This document shows positions 10,022-21,186 of a stretch of 64,000 nucleotides of DNA, piece after piece. The translations under genes and the position numbers were made by a program. This stretch comes from an uncultured Prochlorococcus sp. (GTDB lineage Bacteria; Cyanobacteriota; Cyanobacteriia; PCC-6307; Cyanobiaceae), in assembly GCA_902596585.1 (NCBI GenBank), contig CACJUL010000005.1, forward strand, positions 1 to 64,000. The letters run 5' to 3'. Within the stretch, counting starts at the first letter, position 1; the number at the start of each line of letters is the position of its first letter. The notes beneath the pieces were generated by a model. The model made no database searches and was not told the origin of the DNA. It worked only from the letters and a program-made list of their open reading frames with translations.

Positions 10022-12592
10022 ATGAAGAATTTGGAAACATTGCTAAAAGATTATGAAGATCACGTAGCTGAAAGGGCTACTAAAGGAATACCTCCTTTGC
10101 CATTAAATGCTGAGCAAACAAATTGCATCACAAAATTATTGGAACAAGATAATTATGATTCATCCTATTTACTTGATTTACTTATAAATAGAGTTCCACC
10201 AGGAGTTGATGAAGCTGCTTATGTAAAAGCAAGCTGGCTTACAGCTATTGTTAATTCCGAAAAATATTGCAAATCGATAAATCCTGAAAAAGCAATTGAA
10301 ATACTAGGAACAATGATAGGAGGATATAATGTAAATTCTCTGGTTGAAATACTAAAAGGAAAAAATAGTTTACTTGCTAAAAAAGCGGCAGAAGTTTTAA
10401 AAAATATTATTCTTGTTTATGACTCAGCTAATGAAATCTATGAATTATCTCAAAATAATTTTTATGCAAAAGAGGTTGTAAATAGTTGGGCAAATGCAGA
10501 ATGGTTCAAAAATAAAAAAGTTCTGGAGAAAGAGATTACTTGTTTAGTGTTTAAAGTTGACGGTGAAACAAATACAGACGACTTATCTCCAGCTGTACAT
10601 GCCACAACACGCCCTGACATTCCTATGCACGCATTGGCTATGTTGGAATTTAAAAAACCAGATGGACTAAAGATTCTTGATAATTTAAAAAAACAAAATT
10701 TACCAATAGCTTATGTTGGAGATGTTGTTGGAACAGGGAGTTCTAGAAAATCTGCTATTAATTCTCTTATTTGGCATATAGGAGAAGATATTGCTTTTGT
10801 TCCAAACAAAAAAACAGGTGGAATAATAATTGGTAGCAAAATAGCCCCAATTTTCTTTAATACTGCACAAGATTCAGGAGCTTTACCAATAGAAGCTGAC
10901 GTATCTCAAATGAAAACAGGAGATGTTATTAAAATATATCCTTATGAAGGCATTATTAAAAAAATTGAAAAAGATTCCAATACTGAAGAATTAATAAGCA
11001 AATTCGACTTGTATCCATCAACTCTTACTGATGAGATTCAAGCTGGCGGAAGAATTAATCTTATGATTGGAAGATCTCTTACAGACAAAATTAGAAATAA
11101 ATTAGATTATCAACCTAGTGAAATATTTACCAGACCACAAAATCCAACCGAAAGTAATGCAGGCTTTACTCAAGCTCAAAAAATAGTAGGCAAAGCATGC
11201 GGTTTAGATGGAGTAAGGCCAGGAACGACCTGTGAACCAATTATGACTACAGTTGGTAGTCAAGATACTACTGGGCCAATGACTAGAGATGAACTAAAAG
11301 AACTAGCTTGTTTAGGATTTACTGCAGATTTAGTAATGCAAAGTTTTTGTCATACAGCTGCGTATCCTAAACCAGTAGATCTAGTGACCCATAAAGAATT
11401 ACCTGATTTTATATCTCAAAGAGGTGGAGTAGCTCTTAAGCCTGGAGACGGCATAATTCATAGCTGGCTTAATAGAATGCTTCTTCCAGATACTGTTGGC
11501 ACAGGAGGAGATAGTCATACTAGATTTCCTCTTGGTATTTCATTCCCTGGAGGCTCGGGCATTGTTGCCTTTGCCGCTGCAATAGGATCAATGCCATTAA
11601 ATATGCCAGAATCTGTGCTGGTTAAATTTAAGGGAGAATTATTACCAGGAATCACTCTTAGAGATTTAGTAAATGCAATCCCTCTCTTCGCAATTAAAAA
11701 AGGACTCTTAACTGTTGAGAAAACAAATAAGAAAAATATATTCAACGGAAAAATTATGGAAATTGAGGGATTACCAAACCTAAAACTTGAACAAGCTTTT
11801 GAACTTACTGATGCTACTGCAGAACGCTCATGCGCTGGTAGTACCATACTTTTATCCCAAGAAACTGTACAGGAATACTTAAGAAGCAATATTTGCCTGC
11901 TAGAAAAAATGATTGAGAGCAATTATGAAGATTCAAAATCAATTTCAAGAAGAATAAAAGATATGAAAAATTGGTTAAAAAAACCTGAATTAATTCAGCC
12001 TGATACCAACGCCAACTATGAAGAAGTCATTGAAATTGATTTAGCAAAAGTAACACAACCTATAGTTGCTTGCCCTAACGATCCAGATAACGTAAAGGAG
12101 ATAACAGATGTTGCCAATACAAATATTGACGAAGTTTTCATAGGTTCTTGCATGACAAATATCGGTCATTATAGAGCAGCTGCGAAAGTTCTTGAAGGTG
12201 TACAAAATTTAAAAGCTAAATTATGGATTTGTCCACCAACAAAAATGGATGAAGAAACTCTAAAAGCTGAGGGTTACTATAAAATTTTCGAAAATTGTGG
12301 TGCAAGGTTAGAGTTACCAGGCTGTTCTTTGTGTATGGGGAATCAAGCCAGAGTAGATGAAGGATCTGTGGTATTTTCTACAAGTACAAGAAATTTTGAC
12401 AATAGACTTGGCAAAAATGCACAAGTCTTTTTAGGCAGCGCTGAGTTAGCAGCAGTTTGCGCACTACTTGGCAAAATACCTGAAGTTGAAGAATATCAAG
12501 ATATTACTAAAAATAAAATTAATCCATATTCAAATGAACTTTATCGCTATCTTCAATTTGATGAAATACACGATTTCAGCTTGACAAAGTAA
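10022..12592 (+). CDS. acnB: Bifunctional aconitate hydratase 2/2-methylisocitrate dehydratase
   Basis: 856 aa; TDDLSPAVHATTRPDIPMHAL, TGPMTRDELKELACLGF, GGDSHTRFPLGISFPGGSG, EVFIGSCMTNIGHYRAA, PGCSLCMGNQ. Confidence 0.96.
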   Translation: MKNLETLLKDYEDHVAERATKGIPPLPLNAEQTNCITKLLEQDNYDSSYLLDLLINRVPPGVDEAAYVKASWLTAIVNSEKYCKSINPEKAIEILGTMIGGYNVNSLVEILKGKNSLLAKKAAEVLKNIILVYDSANEIYELSQNNFYAKEVVNSWANAEWFKNKKVLEKEITCLVFKVDGETNTDDLSPAVHATTRPDIPMHALAMLEFKKPDGLKILDNLKKQNLPIAYVGDVVGTGSSRKSAINSLIWHIGEDIAFVPNKKTGGIIIGSKIAPIFFNTAQDSGALPIEADVSQMKTGDVIKIYPYEGIIKKIEKDSNTEELISKFDLYPSTLTDEIQAGGRINLMIGRSLTDKIRNKLDYQPSEIFTRPQNPTESNAGFTQAQKIVGKACGLDGVRPGTTCEPIMTTVGSQDTTGPMTRDELKELACLGFTADLVMQSFCHTAAYPKPVDLVTHKELPDFISQRGGVALKPGDGIIHSWLNRMLLPDTVGTGGDSHTRFPLGISFPGGSGIVAFAAAIGSMPLNMPESVLVKFKGELLPGITLRDLVNAIPLFAIKKGLLTVEKTNKKNIFNGKIMEIEGLPNLKLEQAFELTDATAERSCAGSTILLSQETVQEYLRSNICLLEKMIESNYEDSKSISRRIKDMKNWLKKPELIQPDTNANYEEVIEIDLAKVTQPIVACPNDPDNVKEITDVANTNIDEVFIGSCMTNIGHYRAAAKVLEGVQNLKAKLWICPPTKMDEETLKAEGYYKIFENCGARLELPGCSLCMGNQARVDEGSVVFSTSTRNFDNRLGKNAQVFLGSAELAAVCALLGKIPEVEEYQDITKNKINPYSNELYRYLQFDEIHDFSLTK

Positions 12593-12601
12593 TCATGGAC
12601 T

Positions 12602-13960
12602 ATGCCGAACTTTATAAAAGATAATATTCAAAAAACAAGTAATAATTCTTCTCGTAGCATCAAAAAATTATTAAAACAAAGATCTCTAGTCGTTGCATTT
12701 TCGCTCTTATTAACAGGTTTAGGAGCTTCAATCACAAGTATATTTTTTAAAACTGGAATCTATTTTATTAATAATTGGAGATTAGCATTATTAGACCAAT
12801 TCCCATCTATTACGGTCTTACCTATTTTTGGAGCTCTAGGAGGAGCTATTGCAGGATATTTGATCAAAAATATAGCACCTGCTGCAAAAGGTTCAGGAGT
12901 GAGTCAAATCATGGGTTTTTTAAGACATAAAAAAGTTCCAATGAATTTAAAAGTAGGATTAGTAAAGCTAATATCAGGAATTATTGCTATTGGCAGTGGA
13001 TTCCCTTTGGGTCCAGAAGGTCCATCCGTTCAGATGGGAGGATCAGTAGCTTGGCAAATGGCCAAGTGGCTCAAAGCTCCTACAGCTTTTAGAAGAGTCA
13101 TAGTAGCAGCAGGGGGTGGTGCTGGTATAGCTGCAGTATTTAGCGCTCCATTAGGAGGTTTTGTCTATGCAATAGAAGAGTTATTAAACTCTGCAAGACC
13201 AGTAATTTTGCTATTAGTAGTAATTACAACTTTCATTGCAGATTCATCTGCTGATATTATTCAAGCCTTAGGTTTAGATCCTAAAGCAGGAGGCTTTGAT
13301 TTTAACCTCGGATTTTTGATTCAAAAAGAATATGACCCATCAGTTTTTTTCTTACCTATAGATTTTATTTACTTAGTTTTACTAGGAATAATTATTGGAA
13401 TATTTGCAGAATTGTACAGCAGATATGTTTTGTTGATGCAAAATCTTGGGAAAAGGTGGTATAAAAATAAATTTGTTTTAAAAATGAGTATCTGTGGACT
13501 TATTTTAGGAAGCATCTACTCTTGTTTACCCAGTACATTTCATAATTTAGATGAATTACAGAAAATAATAGCTGAACAAAATACAAGTATTGGAATTGCT
13601 TTATTAGCAGTTTTAGTATTATTTATCACAACAGGTTTAGCTGCAGCATCTGGAGCTCCTGGGGGATTGTTCTATCCAATGCTTACTTTAGGAGGTTCAA
13701 TCGGACTAATAATGGGGAGCTGGGTGGAACTTGCGACAGGACATGCACCAAGTACATACATTTTTGCAGGAATGGGAGCTTTCGTAGCAGGATGCTCGCG
13801 AACACCAATTACAGCAATGTTTTTAGCTTTCGCTTTAACAAAAAATTTATTAATAATGAAACCTGTATTAATCAGCTGCATTGCCAGTTTCTTGATAGCA
13901 AGAGCTTTTAATGAAGAATCAATTTATGAAAGACAAATACAAATAGAATTAGAAGACTAA
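12602..13960 (+). CDS. ClC-family chloride channel/transporter
   Basis: GSGVSQ, GFPLGPEGPSVQMGGSVA (GREGP-like), AFSAPLGG-like region, ASGAPGGLFYPMLTLGG. Confidence 0.9.
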   Translation: MPNFIKDNIQKTSNNSSRSIKKLLKQRSLVVAFSLLLTGLGASITSIFFKTGIYFINNWRLALLDQFPSITVLPIFGALGGAIAGYLIKNIAPAAKGSGVSQIMGFLRHKKVPMNLKVGLVKLISGIIAIGSGFPLGPEGPSVQMGGSVAWQMAKWLKAPTAFRRVIVAAGGGAGIAAVFSAPLGGFVYAIEELLNSARPVILLLVVITTFIADSSADIIQALGLDPKAGGFDFNLGFLIQKEYDPSVFFLPIDFIYLVLLGIIIGIFAELYSRYVLLMQNLGKRWYKNKFVLKMSICGLILGSIYSCLPSTFHNLDELQKIIAEQNTSIGIALLAVLVLFITTGLAAASGAPGGLFYPMLTLGGSIGLIMGSWVELATGHAPSTYIFAGMGAFVAGCSRTPITAMFLAFALTKNLLIMKPVLISCIASFLIARAFNEESIYERQIQIELED

Positions 13961-13970
13961 AAAATTATCT

Positions 13971-14825
13971 TCAATCAAAAACAGCAGTTTTACTGTTATA
14001 AACAAATACTTGATGATTTAGGTGTAATCTAACCGCTCTAGCTAGAGCTATTCTTTCAATATCTCTTCCTTTTCTAATCAAATCGTCAACTTCATCTCTA
14101 TGACTTACATTAACTGTACATTGCTCTATTATCGGGCCTTCATCAAGATCTTCAGTCACATAATGAGCAGTAGCACCGATTAATTTAACACCTCTCTTCC
14201 AAGCTCGATGATATGGTTGCCCGCCCTTAAATGCGGGTAAGAAAGAATGATGAATATTTATTATTGAAGAAAACTTTTTTAAAAAAGAGTCACTCAAAAT
14301 TTGCATATATTTGGCTAATACAACAAGATCAATTTCATATTCTTTTAGTAAATTTAAAAATTGATCTTCAACAATAGATTTATCAGTTTTAAAGGTATCA
14401 ATATGAACAAATTTTGCATTAAAATCATCTGCAATGTTTTCAAGATCAGGATGATTTGAAATTATTAACGGGACTCTCATTTTGAGTTCTCCATTTCTTA
14501 CTCGCCAAAGTAAATCAATCAAACAATGATTTTGTTTACTCACGAAAATAGCAACATTTGGAATTTCATCAGAATAATTTACGTTAAATATTCCATTTAC
14601 TTCATTTGCAATTTTTTCAAATTCTTTATAAATTTCATCTCTATTAAAAGATGCATTGTTACTATTCCATTCAATTCGACTAAGAAATAAACCCGCATCT
14701 TGATCTGTATGATGATCAGAATGTTTTATGTTGCCACCGTAATTTGAAATCCAGCTTGTAAGTAAACTTACTAGACCTGGACGATCAGGACAAACAATTT
14801 TGAATATAATTGAAGGATGTTCCAA
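13971..14825 (-). CDS. purU: Formyltetrahydrofolate deformylase
   Basis: N-terminal ACT domain (CPDRPGLVSLLTSWISNYGGNI) plus formyltransferase fold (INIHHSFLPAFKGGQPYHRAWKRGVKLIGATAHYVTEDLDEGPIIEQ). Confidence 0.93.
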   Translation of the reverse strand: MEHPSIIFKIVCPDRPGLVSLLTSWISNYGGNIKHSDHHTDQDAGLFLSRIEWNSNNASFNRDEIYKEFEKIANEVNGIFNVNYSDEIPNVAIFVSKQNHCLIDLLWRVRNGELKMRVPLIISNHPDLENIADDFNAKFVHIDTFKTDKSIVEDQFLNLLKEYEIDLVVLAKYMQILSDSFLKKFSSIINIHHSFLPAFKGGQPYHRAWKRGVKLIGATAHYVTEDLDEGPIIEQCTVNVSHRDEVDDLIRKGRDIERIALARAVRLHLNHQVFVYNSKTAVFD

Positions 14826-14873
14826 AAAATCTTTAACTATTAAGTCAAATAAGCAAGTATATCTAATATATCA

Positions 14874-15956
14874 ATGAAAAGCTTAAAAGAAAATTTTCAA
14901 AAAGCAGACATAGTTATTATTGGATCAGGGATTATTGGAAAATTTAATGCCTTAGAATTATCAGAATTAGGTTCCAAAGTAACGATAATAGATCCAGCTC
15001 AACACCAAAATAGTAGCAATGCAGCTTTAGGGTTACTAATGGGTAATATGTATCAAAAAAGAAAAGGTAGAAGCTGGGATCTCAGGAAACAAAGCATTGA
15101 ATTATGGCCACAATGGATTACATTCCTACAAAAATTTAATTATGAATTAAATATCGAAAAACCATTAATACAACTAACTACTGATGAAGAAAAGTTTAAA
15201 AAATTAGAGAAATTTGTTTTTGAAAATAATGATCAAAACTTGCGAATTTTAGAAAAAGACTCAATATTTATCAAAAATATAAATAAAGCCTTCCAAGCAA
15301 AAAATATAAAAGGGATGATCTCGTTCGAAGATGGAAGAATAAATCCTTTTTCTTTACTTCAAACATTAGATAAATATCTAAAACATAAAAAAGTAAATTA
15401 TTTGCGAGAAGAAATAATAAAAATAAGAAAATCAAACAATCAATGGATTTCTACAACAAAGAATAATGAAAACATCAAATCTGACTTGGTTATTTTGTGT
15501 AATTCACTAAAAGCGATTGATTTAATAGATAGCCGATCTCACAACATCAAATTAAAACCTGTTTTAGGTCAAGCTATGGAAATTGAGATAAATGATGCAG
15601 AAGTTGATTTATTATCGCTGCCAAAACAATTCAATATAAATGGTAAAAATATAATTCCAAAATCAAAAAGTAAGCTAATTATTGGATCAACTGACGAATA
15701 TAGTACTCAACCAGAAGAAAATACATTCGGAAAACTCACAAATTTTCTCGATAAAAGACCAAATTGGCTGACTAAAGGAAAAATTTCTAAAAAATGGTAC
15801 GGAATAAGATCTAGACCTGAAGGTGAACCTTCACCAATAATGAAGAACTTCGGAGATGGATTAATTATATGTACAGGTTTTTATAAGAATGGAATTTTAC
15901 TTGCACCAGCTTGTTCTAAATGGGTTGCTAATGAAATTAAAAATTTCTTTTCCTAG
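14874..15956 (+). CDS. FAD-dependent oxidoreductase (DadA/ThiO-like)
   Basis: [30 protein letters not shown] dinucleotide-binding motif; [20 protein letters not shown]-terminus. Confidence 0.8.
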   Translation: MKSLKENFQKADIVIIGSGIIGKFNALELSELGSKVTIIDPAQHQNSSNAALGLLMGNMYQKRKGRSWDLRKQSIELWPQWITFLQKFNYELNIEKPLIQLTTDEEKFKKLEKFVFENNDQNLRILEKDSIFIKNINKAFQAKNIKGMISFEDGRINPFSLLQTLDKYLKHKKVNYLREEIIKIRKSNNQWISTTKNNENIKSDLVILCNSLKAIDLIDSRSHNIKLKPVLGQAMEIEINDAEVDLLSLPKQFNINGKNIIPKSKSKLIIGSTDEYSTQPEENTFGKLTNFLDKRPNWLTKGKISKKWYGIRSRPEGEPSPIMKNFGDGLIICTGFYKNGILLAPACSKWVANEIKNFFS

Positions 15957-17860
15957 TCTTTTGATTCAGTAAAGTCTGCGTCAATTACATCGTCTCCACC
16001 TTTATCATTTGATTCACTCTGATCAGGACCACTAGCTGAACCAGATGTTGGAGGCTGATTACCAGGTTGCTGATAAACAGATGAACCTACTGCATAGAGT
16101 TCTTGTTGAAGCTCTTCAAGCAGTTTTTTCATTGATTTATAGTCCTCTTTTGAGGTTGCCTCTTTTAAAGCGTTGCTCTTTTCTTCAACCTTCGACTTTG
16201 CTGCAGCATCAATTTTATCTCCCAATTCACCAAGTTGCTTTTCTGTCTGATAGACAAGTGTTTCAGCTTGGTTCTTTAAATCAATTTTTTCTCTTTTTTC
16301 TTTATCTGCTGATGCATTTGATTCTGCATCTTTAACCATTTTATCAACCTCATTATCCGATAATGTAGAGGCACCAGTGATAGAAATACTTTGCTCTTTA
16401 CCACTTCCTTTGTCTTTAGCTGTAACACTAAGAATACCGTTTGCATCAATATCAAATGTCACTTCAATTTGAGGAACACCTCTTGGTGCTGATGGAATTC
16501 CATCTAATCTAAAAGTTCCTAAACTTTTGTTATCAGATGCCATTTCTCTTTCACCCTGCAATACATGTATTTCTACATTGGTTTGTCCATCAACAGCAGT
16601 TGAATATGTCTCAGATTTCTTGGTAGGAACTGTAGTATTTCTATTTATCATTTTTGTCATAACCCCACCTAAAGTTTCTACACCTAAAGAAAGTGGAGTA
16701 ACGTCAAGCAATAATATATCTTTAACTTCGCCTGCCAAAACTCCTCCTTGAATAGCTGCTCCAACAGCAACGACTTCATCAGGATTAACAGTTTGATTTG
16801 GTTCCTTACCTATTATTTTTTTTACTAAATCTAAAACTGCAGGTATTCTGGATGAACCTCCAACCATCACAACTTCATCAATTTCACTAGTAGAAATTTT
16901 TGCATCACTTATAGCTCTCTCAACTGGGGTTTTGCATCTATCAATTAAAGAAGCTGCTAATTCTTCAAACTTTGCTCGAGTTAGGTTCAAATCCAAATGT
17001 TTTGGGCCTTCGGGAGTCGCTGTGATAAATGGTAGATTTATCTCACTTTGAGTAGCATTTGAAAGCTCAATTTTTGCTTTTTCTGCTGCTTCAGTAAGTC
17101 TTTGTAAAGCCTGCTTATCTTGTCTTAGGTCAATACCTTCATTTGATTTAAAAGTACTTGCTAAATGATCTACGATACACCTATCAAAATCATCACCACC
17201 TAAATGTGTATCTCCAGAGGTAGATAGAACTTCGGTTACTCCATCACCAGCTTCAATCACTGAGACGTCAAATGTTCCTCCCCCTAGATCAAATACAAGA
17301 ATTTTTTCATTTTCTTTATCCAAACCGTATGCTAAAGCTGCTGCAGTTGGCTCATTGACAATTCTGAGAACTTCTAAACCTGCAATCTTTCCTGCGTCCT
17401 TTGTAGCCTGTCTCTGAGAGTCATTAAAATAAGCTGGAACAGTAATAACAGCCTGTGTAACTTTTTCACCAAGGTATTTACCTGCATCATCTGCTAACTT
17501 TCTTAAAACTTGAGAACTTACCTCTTCTGGGGAAAACTGCTTATCCAAAATTGGACACTTTAATTTGACACTAGAACCAGATTTTTCAACAGAGTAGCTA
17601 ACTTCTTTAGATTCTTCATTTACTTCATCAACTCTTCTACCAACAAAACGCTTTGCAGAATAAAAAGTGTTTTCAGGATTCATAACAGCTTGTCTTTTTG
17701 CGATTTGCCCAACGAGCTGATCTTGATTTTTTGTATATGCAACAACTGATGGAGTAGTTCTGAAACCTTCAGCATTTGCTATTACAGTAGGTTTACCACC
17801 TTCCATTACAGCGACACAACTATTAGTTGTTCCTAAATCAATTCCTACAACCTTACCCAT
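15953..17860 (-). CDS. dnaK: Chaperone protein DnaK (Hsp70)
   Basis: [68 protein letters not shown]-terminal [11 protein letters not shown] extends to 17890 but ATG 17860 matches canonical start. Confidence 0.97.
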   Translation of the reverse strand: MGKVVGIDLGTTNSCVAVMEGGKPTVIANAEGFRTTPSVVAYTKNQDQLVGQIAKRQAVMNPENTFYSAKRFVGRRVDEVNEESKEVSYSVEKSGSSVKLKCPILDKQFSPEEVSSQVLRKLADDAGKYLGEKVTQAVITVPAYFNDSQRQATKDAGKIAGLEVLRIVNEPTAAALAYGLDKENEKILVFDLGGGTFDVSVIEAGDGVTEVLSTSGDTHLGGDDFDRCIVDHLASTFKSNEGIDLRQDKQALQRLTEAAEKAKIELSNATQSEINLPFITATPEGPKHLDLNLTRAKFEELAASLIDRCKTPVERAISDAKISTSEIDEVVMVGGSSRIPAVLDLVKKIIGKEPNQTVNPDEVVAVGAAIQGGVLAGEVKDILLLDVTPLSLGVETLGGVMTKMINRNTTVPTKKSETYSTAVDGQTNVEIHVLQGEREMASDNKSLGTFRLDGIPSAPRGVPQIEVTFDIDANGILSVTAKDKGSGKEQSISITGASTLSDNEVDKMVKDAESNASADKEKREKIDLKNQAETLVYQTEKQLGELGDKIDAAAKSKVEEKSNALKEATSKEDYKSMKKLLEELQQELYAVGSSVYQQPGNQPPTSGSASGPDQSESNDKGGDDVIDADFTESKD

Positions 17861-17977
17861 GGGTAAATTCTCATATTTAATATTCTCCATAATCGGTCAT
17901 CAACGTCATTATTGTTACTCAATGACGGGGTGTGGTTCCCGAACAGATCATTATTTTTTAAGAAAAAAATTCTAAAC

Positions 17978-18838
17978 ATGATTTCAAGTAAGACATCTTT
18001 TATTGCATTAATTGGCAATCCAGTAAGCCATTCCCTATCGCCGATTATGCAAAATGCTGCCCTTCAATATTTAGGCCTAGATTTAATTTATATTGCTATA
18101 CCTTGCAAAGATGAAGATCTAGAATTGGTTCTGAATTCTTTAAAAAAAATAAATTGCAAAGGTTTAAATATTACAATTCCCCACAAAGAAAAAGTATTTA
18201 ACCTTTGTAGTGAAATTTCCCCTATTGCAAGCAAACTGAAAGCAATTAATACTCTTAAATTAAATTCTGAAAAAGAATGGAGTGCAACAAATACAGATGT
18301 AGAAGGATTTATTTACCCATTAAAAAAATTAAACTTAACCAAAAAGCAATCGATAGTTCTTGGCTCAGGCGGTGCAGCACGATCTGTTATTCAAGGATTA
18401 ATAAATTTAAATTTTTCAAGAATTTCAGTAGTATCAAGGAACAAATCATCACTAAATGAGGTAATAAAAAATTTTAAAAATCAAATTGAAATTAAGGGTT
18501 TATTAGATAGTGATAATGAAGCTCAAAATTTAATTGAAGAAGCAGATCTAGTTGTCAATACAACACCAGTAGGAATGAAAACAGCTAAAAGTGAAATAAA
18601 TATATTGCCATATAGGGATTCTTTTTGGAGATCTCTTAACTCAAAAACAATTGTTTATGATTTAATCTATAATCCAGCTCCAACTCATCTATTAAAATTT
18701 AGCGCCAACAAAGGATGCATGACTATCGATGGTTCCCAAATGCTTGTCGCTCAAGGACTGCAATCATTATCATTTTGGACAAATGGCTTAGAAGTACCTT
18801 TTCATATTATGAATGACGCACTGAAAAATTATCTTTAA
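17978..18838 (+). CDS. aroE: Shikimate dehydrogenase
   Basis: IALIGNPVSHSLSPIMQNAA, GLNITIPHKEKV, VLGSGGAARSVI, NTTPVGM, DGSQMLVAQGLQSLSFWTN. Confidence 0.94.
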   Translation: MISSKTSFIALIGNPVSHSLSPIMQNAALQYLGLDLIYIAIPCKDEDLELVLNSLKKINCKGLNITIPHKEKVFNLCSEISPIASKLKAINTLKLNSEKEWSATNTDVEGFIYPLKKLNLTKKQSIVLGSGGAARSVIQGLINLNFSRISVVSRNKSSLNEVIKNFKNQIEIKGLLDSDNEAQNLIEEADLVVNTTPVGMKTAKSEINILPYRDSFWRSLNSKTIVYDLIYNPAPTHLLKFSANKGCMTIDGSQMLVAQGLQSLSFWTNGLEVPFHIMNDALKNYL

Positions 18839-18943
18839 AGTAAATGATAATAATTTTCAAGTAATTGCACATCATGATGTATCGTTAAAGATGAACAGAC
18901 GCTCATCACATTAATTTTTGAGCCAAAGACCTTGTCTGAAACT

Positions 18944-19405
18944 ATGAACGAACAGCAATCTTATTACGAAACTATGTACATCCTCCGCCCAGATATTGCG
19001 GAAGATGAAGTAACTAACCATATTGATAAATACAATAAGCTTTTAGAAGAATTTGGCGGTACCATCCTCGATAGTCAAATGAGGGGTAAAAGAAGATTAG
19101 CTTATCAAATAGCAAAACATAGAGAAGGAATTTACGTCCAACTGAGTCATCAAGGCGATGGACAACATATTTTCAAAATTGAAAAAGCAATGAGACTTAG
19201 CGAAGATGTTATAAGATACATGACCGTTAAACAAGAAGGGCCTTTGCCAACTCCAAGACCTTCCACTAAAAGTTCAACTCAAACAAATAACAAAGAGACT
19301 CAAGAAACCCAAGCTGAATCTAAGGACAAACAACCAGTAGGAAGCACAGATTCTTCAACTACGAGAAAAGTTGATACTGAAAACAAAGAAAATGTAGAAT
19401 CTTAA
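18944..19405 (+). CDS. rpsF: 30S ribosomal protein S6 with C-terminal extension
   Basis: [51 protein letters not shown]; about 55-60 aa hydrophilic tail. ORF track starts at TTG 18932; ATG 18944 also fits. Confidence 0.93.
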   Translation: MNEQQSYYETMYILRPDIAEDEVTNHIDKYNKLLEEFGGTILDSQMRGKRRLAYQIAKHREGIYVQLSHQGDGQHIFKIEKAMRLSEDVIRYMTVKQEGPLPTPRPSTKSSTQTNNKETQETQAESKDKQPVGSTDSSTTRKVDTENKENVES

Positions 19406-19408
19406 AGA

Positions 19409-20623
19409 TTAATTTTTTGTTTTTGAATTTAACTCAGACCATATTTTATTAGACATACCCCACATATAAATAAAACCCTCTGCTAAAGAATGTTTAAAAA
19501 CATCATCTTTACTATAAGTTGCCAAATCTTCCCTATAAAGTGAATTATTTTCCGACATTCTCCCAATTACAATTGCGTTCCCCTTATGTAATCTAATCTT
19601 TACTCTTCCATTAACTGAAGTTTGAGTCGATGAAATAAAGGCATCTAAACTATCCTTAAGAGGTCCAAACCAAAAACCTTGATAGACTAATTGACTCCAT
19701 TTTTTTTCCACTATTCCTTTAAAGTCTACGACATCAGGGTTTAATGTAATACTCTCTAATTCTTTGTGAGCTTTGATCAAAAGTAAGAGGCCAGGTGTTT
19801 CGTAAATCTCTCTACTTTTAATGCCTACTACTCGATCTTCAATCATATCTATTCTTCCAAAACCATGCTTACCAGCAAGATCATTAGCTTTTTTAATAAT
19901 CTCAACTGGAGTTAAAAGTTCATTATCAATGCCAACTGGAACCCCGTTTTTAAAAATAATTTCAATATCTTGAGATGCATCAGGAGAATTATCAATTGAT
20001 GAAGTCATTGCAAAAATATCTTCAGGTGGTTCTTGCATTGGATCTTCTAATTGACCTGCCTCAATACTTCTACCAAGTAAGTTAACGTCTATTGAATAAG
20101 GTGATTTTTTTGATACTGGTGCAGGTATACCAAATTTTTCTCCATAAGCTATTGCCTCTTCCCTACTCATGTTCCACTCCCTTGCGGGAGTAATTATTTT
20201 CAAATCAGGGCCTAAAGCATTAATTGCTAAATCAAATCGCACTTGATCATTTCCTTTGCCAGTACAACCATGAGCTACCGCCTCAGCATTAATCTCTCGA
20301 GCAAGATTTACGAGATTTTCAGCAATTAAAGGCCTAGCAAGGGCAGTAGATAAAGGATATTTTTCTAGATATAGTGCATTTGCTCTTATAGCTGGAAAAG
20401 CGTATCTCTCAACAAAACTATCAACTAAATTACCAACAATTGATTTAGATGCACCAGAGTTTAAAGCTTTTTGCCTAATAAAATCTAAATCCTCGCCTTG
20501 TCCAAGATCTGCCACAAAAGTAACAACCTCTGAAATGCCATATTCATTTTTTAAATATGGAATACAAACGCTCGTATCAACTCCACCAGAATATGCTAGT
20601 ACAACTTTTTTTACCTGTTGCAT
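19409..20623 (-). CDS. argG: Argininosuccinate synthase
   Basis: [73 protein letters not shown]. Confidence 0.97.
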   Translation of the reverse strand: MQQVKKVVLAYSGGVDTSVCIPYLKNEYGISEVVTFVADLGQGEDLDFIRQKALNSGASKSIVGNLVDSFVERYAFPAIRANALYLEKYPLSTALARPLIAENLVNLAREINAEAVAHGCTGKGNDQVRFDLAINALGPDLKIITPAREWNMSREEAIAYGEKFGIPAPVSKKSPYSIDVNLLGRSIEAGQLEDPMQEPPEDIFAMTSSIDNSPDASQDIEIIFKNGVPVGIDNELLTPVEIIKKANDLAGKHGFGRIDMIEDRVVGIKSREIYETPGLLLLIKAHKELESITLNPDVVDFKGIVEKKWSQLVYQGFWFGPLKDSLDAFISSTQTSVNGRVKIRLHKGNAIVIGRMSENNSLYREDLATYSKDDVFKHSLAEGFIYMWGMSNKIWSELNSKTKN

Positions 20624-20642
20624 TTAAATTTGCTCCATAAAT

Positions 20643-20873
20643 TTAAATTTTTTGACGTTGTTCAGAATTTGAAAGCTTATTAAAAACTAATATTATTGTA
20701 ACTAAAAGAGCTGGACCAAAAACTAGAAATAAGAGAAGAAAGTTATTAATTAATAAAACATTGGGATTTAAGTATCCAATAAGTTTCAATAAACCAGACA
20801 ATAACAATGAAATTAACCAAATAAAAAAGATTTTTAAATTTCCTTTATCAAACAAAGTTTTCGAGAGCATCAT
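20643..20873 (-). CDS. Small hydrophobic protein of unknown function
   Basis: 76 aa with about two hydrophobic segments; ATG at 20873, second ATG at 20870. Confidence 0.6.
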   Translation of the reverse strand: MMLSKTLFDKGNLKIFFIWLISLLLSGLLKLIGYLNPNVLLINNFLLLFLVFGPALLVTIILVFNKLSNSEQRQKI

Positions 20874-20907
20874 TATGTATTATCCTATATATAGAACTTC
20901 TCTTTTA

Positions 20908-21186
20908 ATGGAATCCGATAAATTAAAAATTACATTAGACAATATTTCTGAAGTTAATCCAGCTTTAACTTGCTACCACAGAAATGATCCAGCTCCTGTT
21001 TTGCCATTAAGAGATGAACCAGATTTATTATCTTGGCTTGAAAATACAGGAAGACTTGTTTCTGAAAAAGATGGAGATTCTCAAGAGATTAGTACAATAG
21101 AAGAAGAAGAACTTTCTGCACTAATGGGAGAAAAAGAAGACTATAAAACTGAAGAAGACTCTTCAGAAGATGATTGGGAAGATTAA
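20908..21186 (+). CDS. DUF3134-like conserved cyanobacterial protein
   Basis: ALTCYHRNDPAPVLPLRDEPDLLSWLENTGRLV; acidic C-terminus. Start chosen at MESDKL (20908); earlier ATG at 20875 possible. Confidence 0.65.
   Translation: MESDKLKITLDNISEVNPALTCYHRNDPAPVLPLRDEPDLLSWLENTGRLVSEKDGDSQEISTIEEEELSALMGEKEDYKTEEDSSEDDWED

Noticed and set aside
11515-11922. Minus-strand 135-aa ORF within acnB
   Set aside because: Antisense to conserved aconitase motifs; no independent support.
16045-16751. Plus-strand ORFs of 96 and 74 aa opposite dnaK
   Set aside because: Shadow ORFs antisense to a strongly conserved gene; no recognisable domain.
17861-17977. Possible CIRCE/HrcA-type heat-shock element upstream of dnaK
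   Set aside because: No TTAGCACTC-N9-GAGTGCTAA or close match found in the divergent dnaK-aroE gap.
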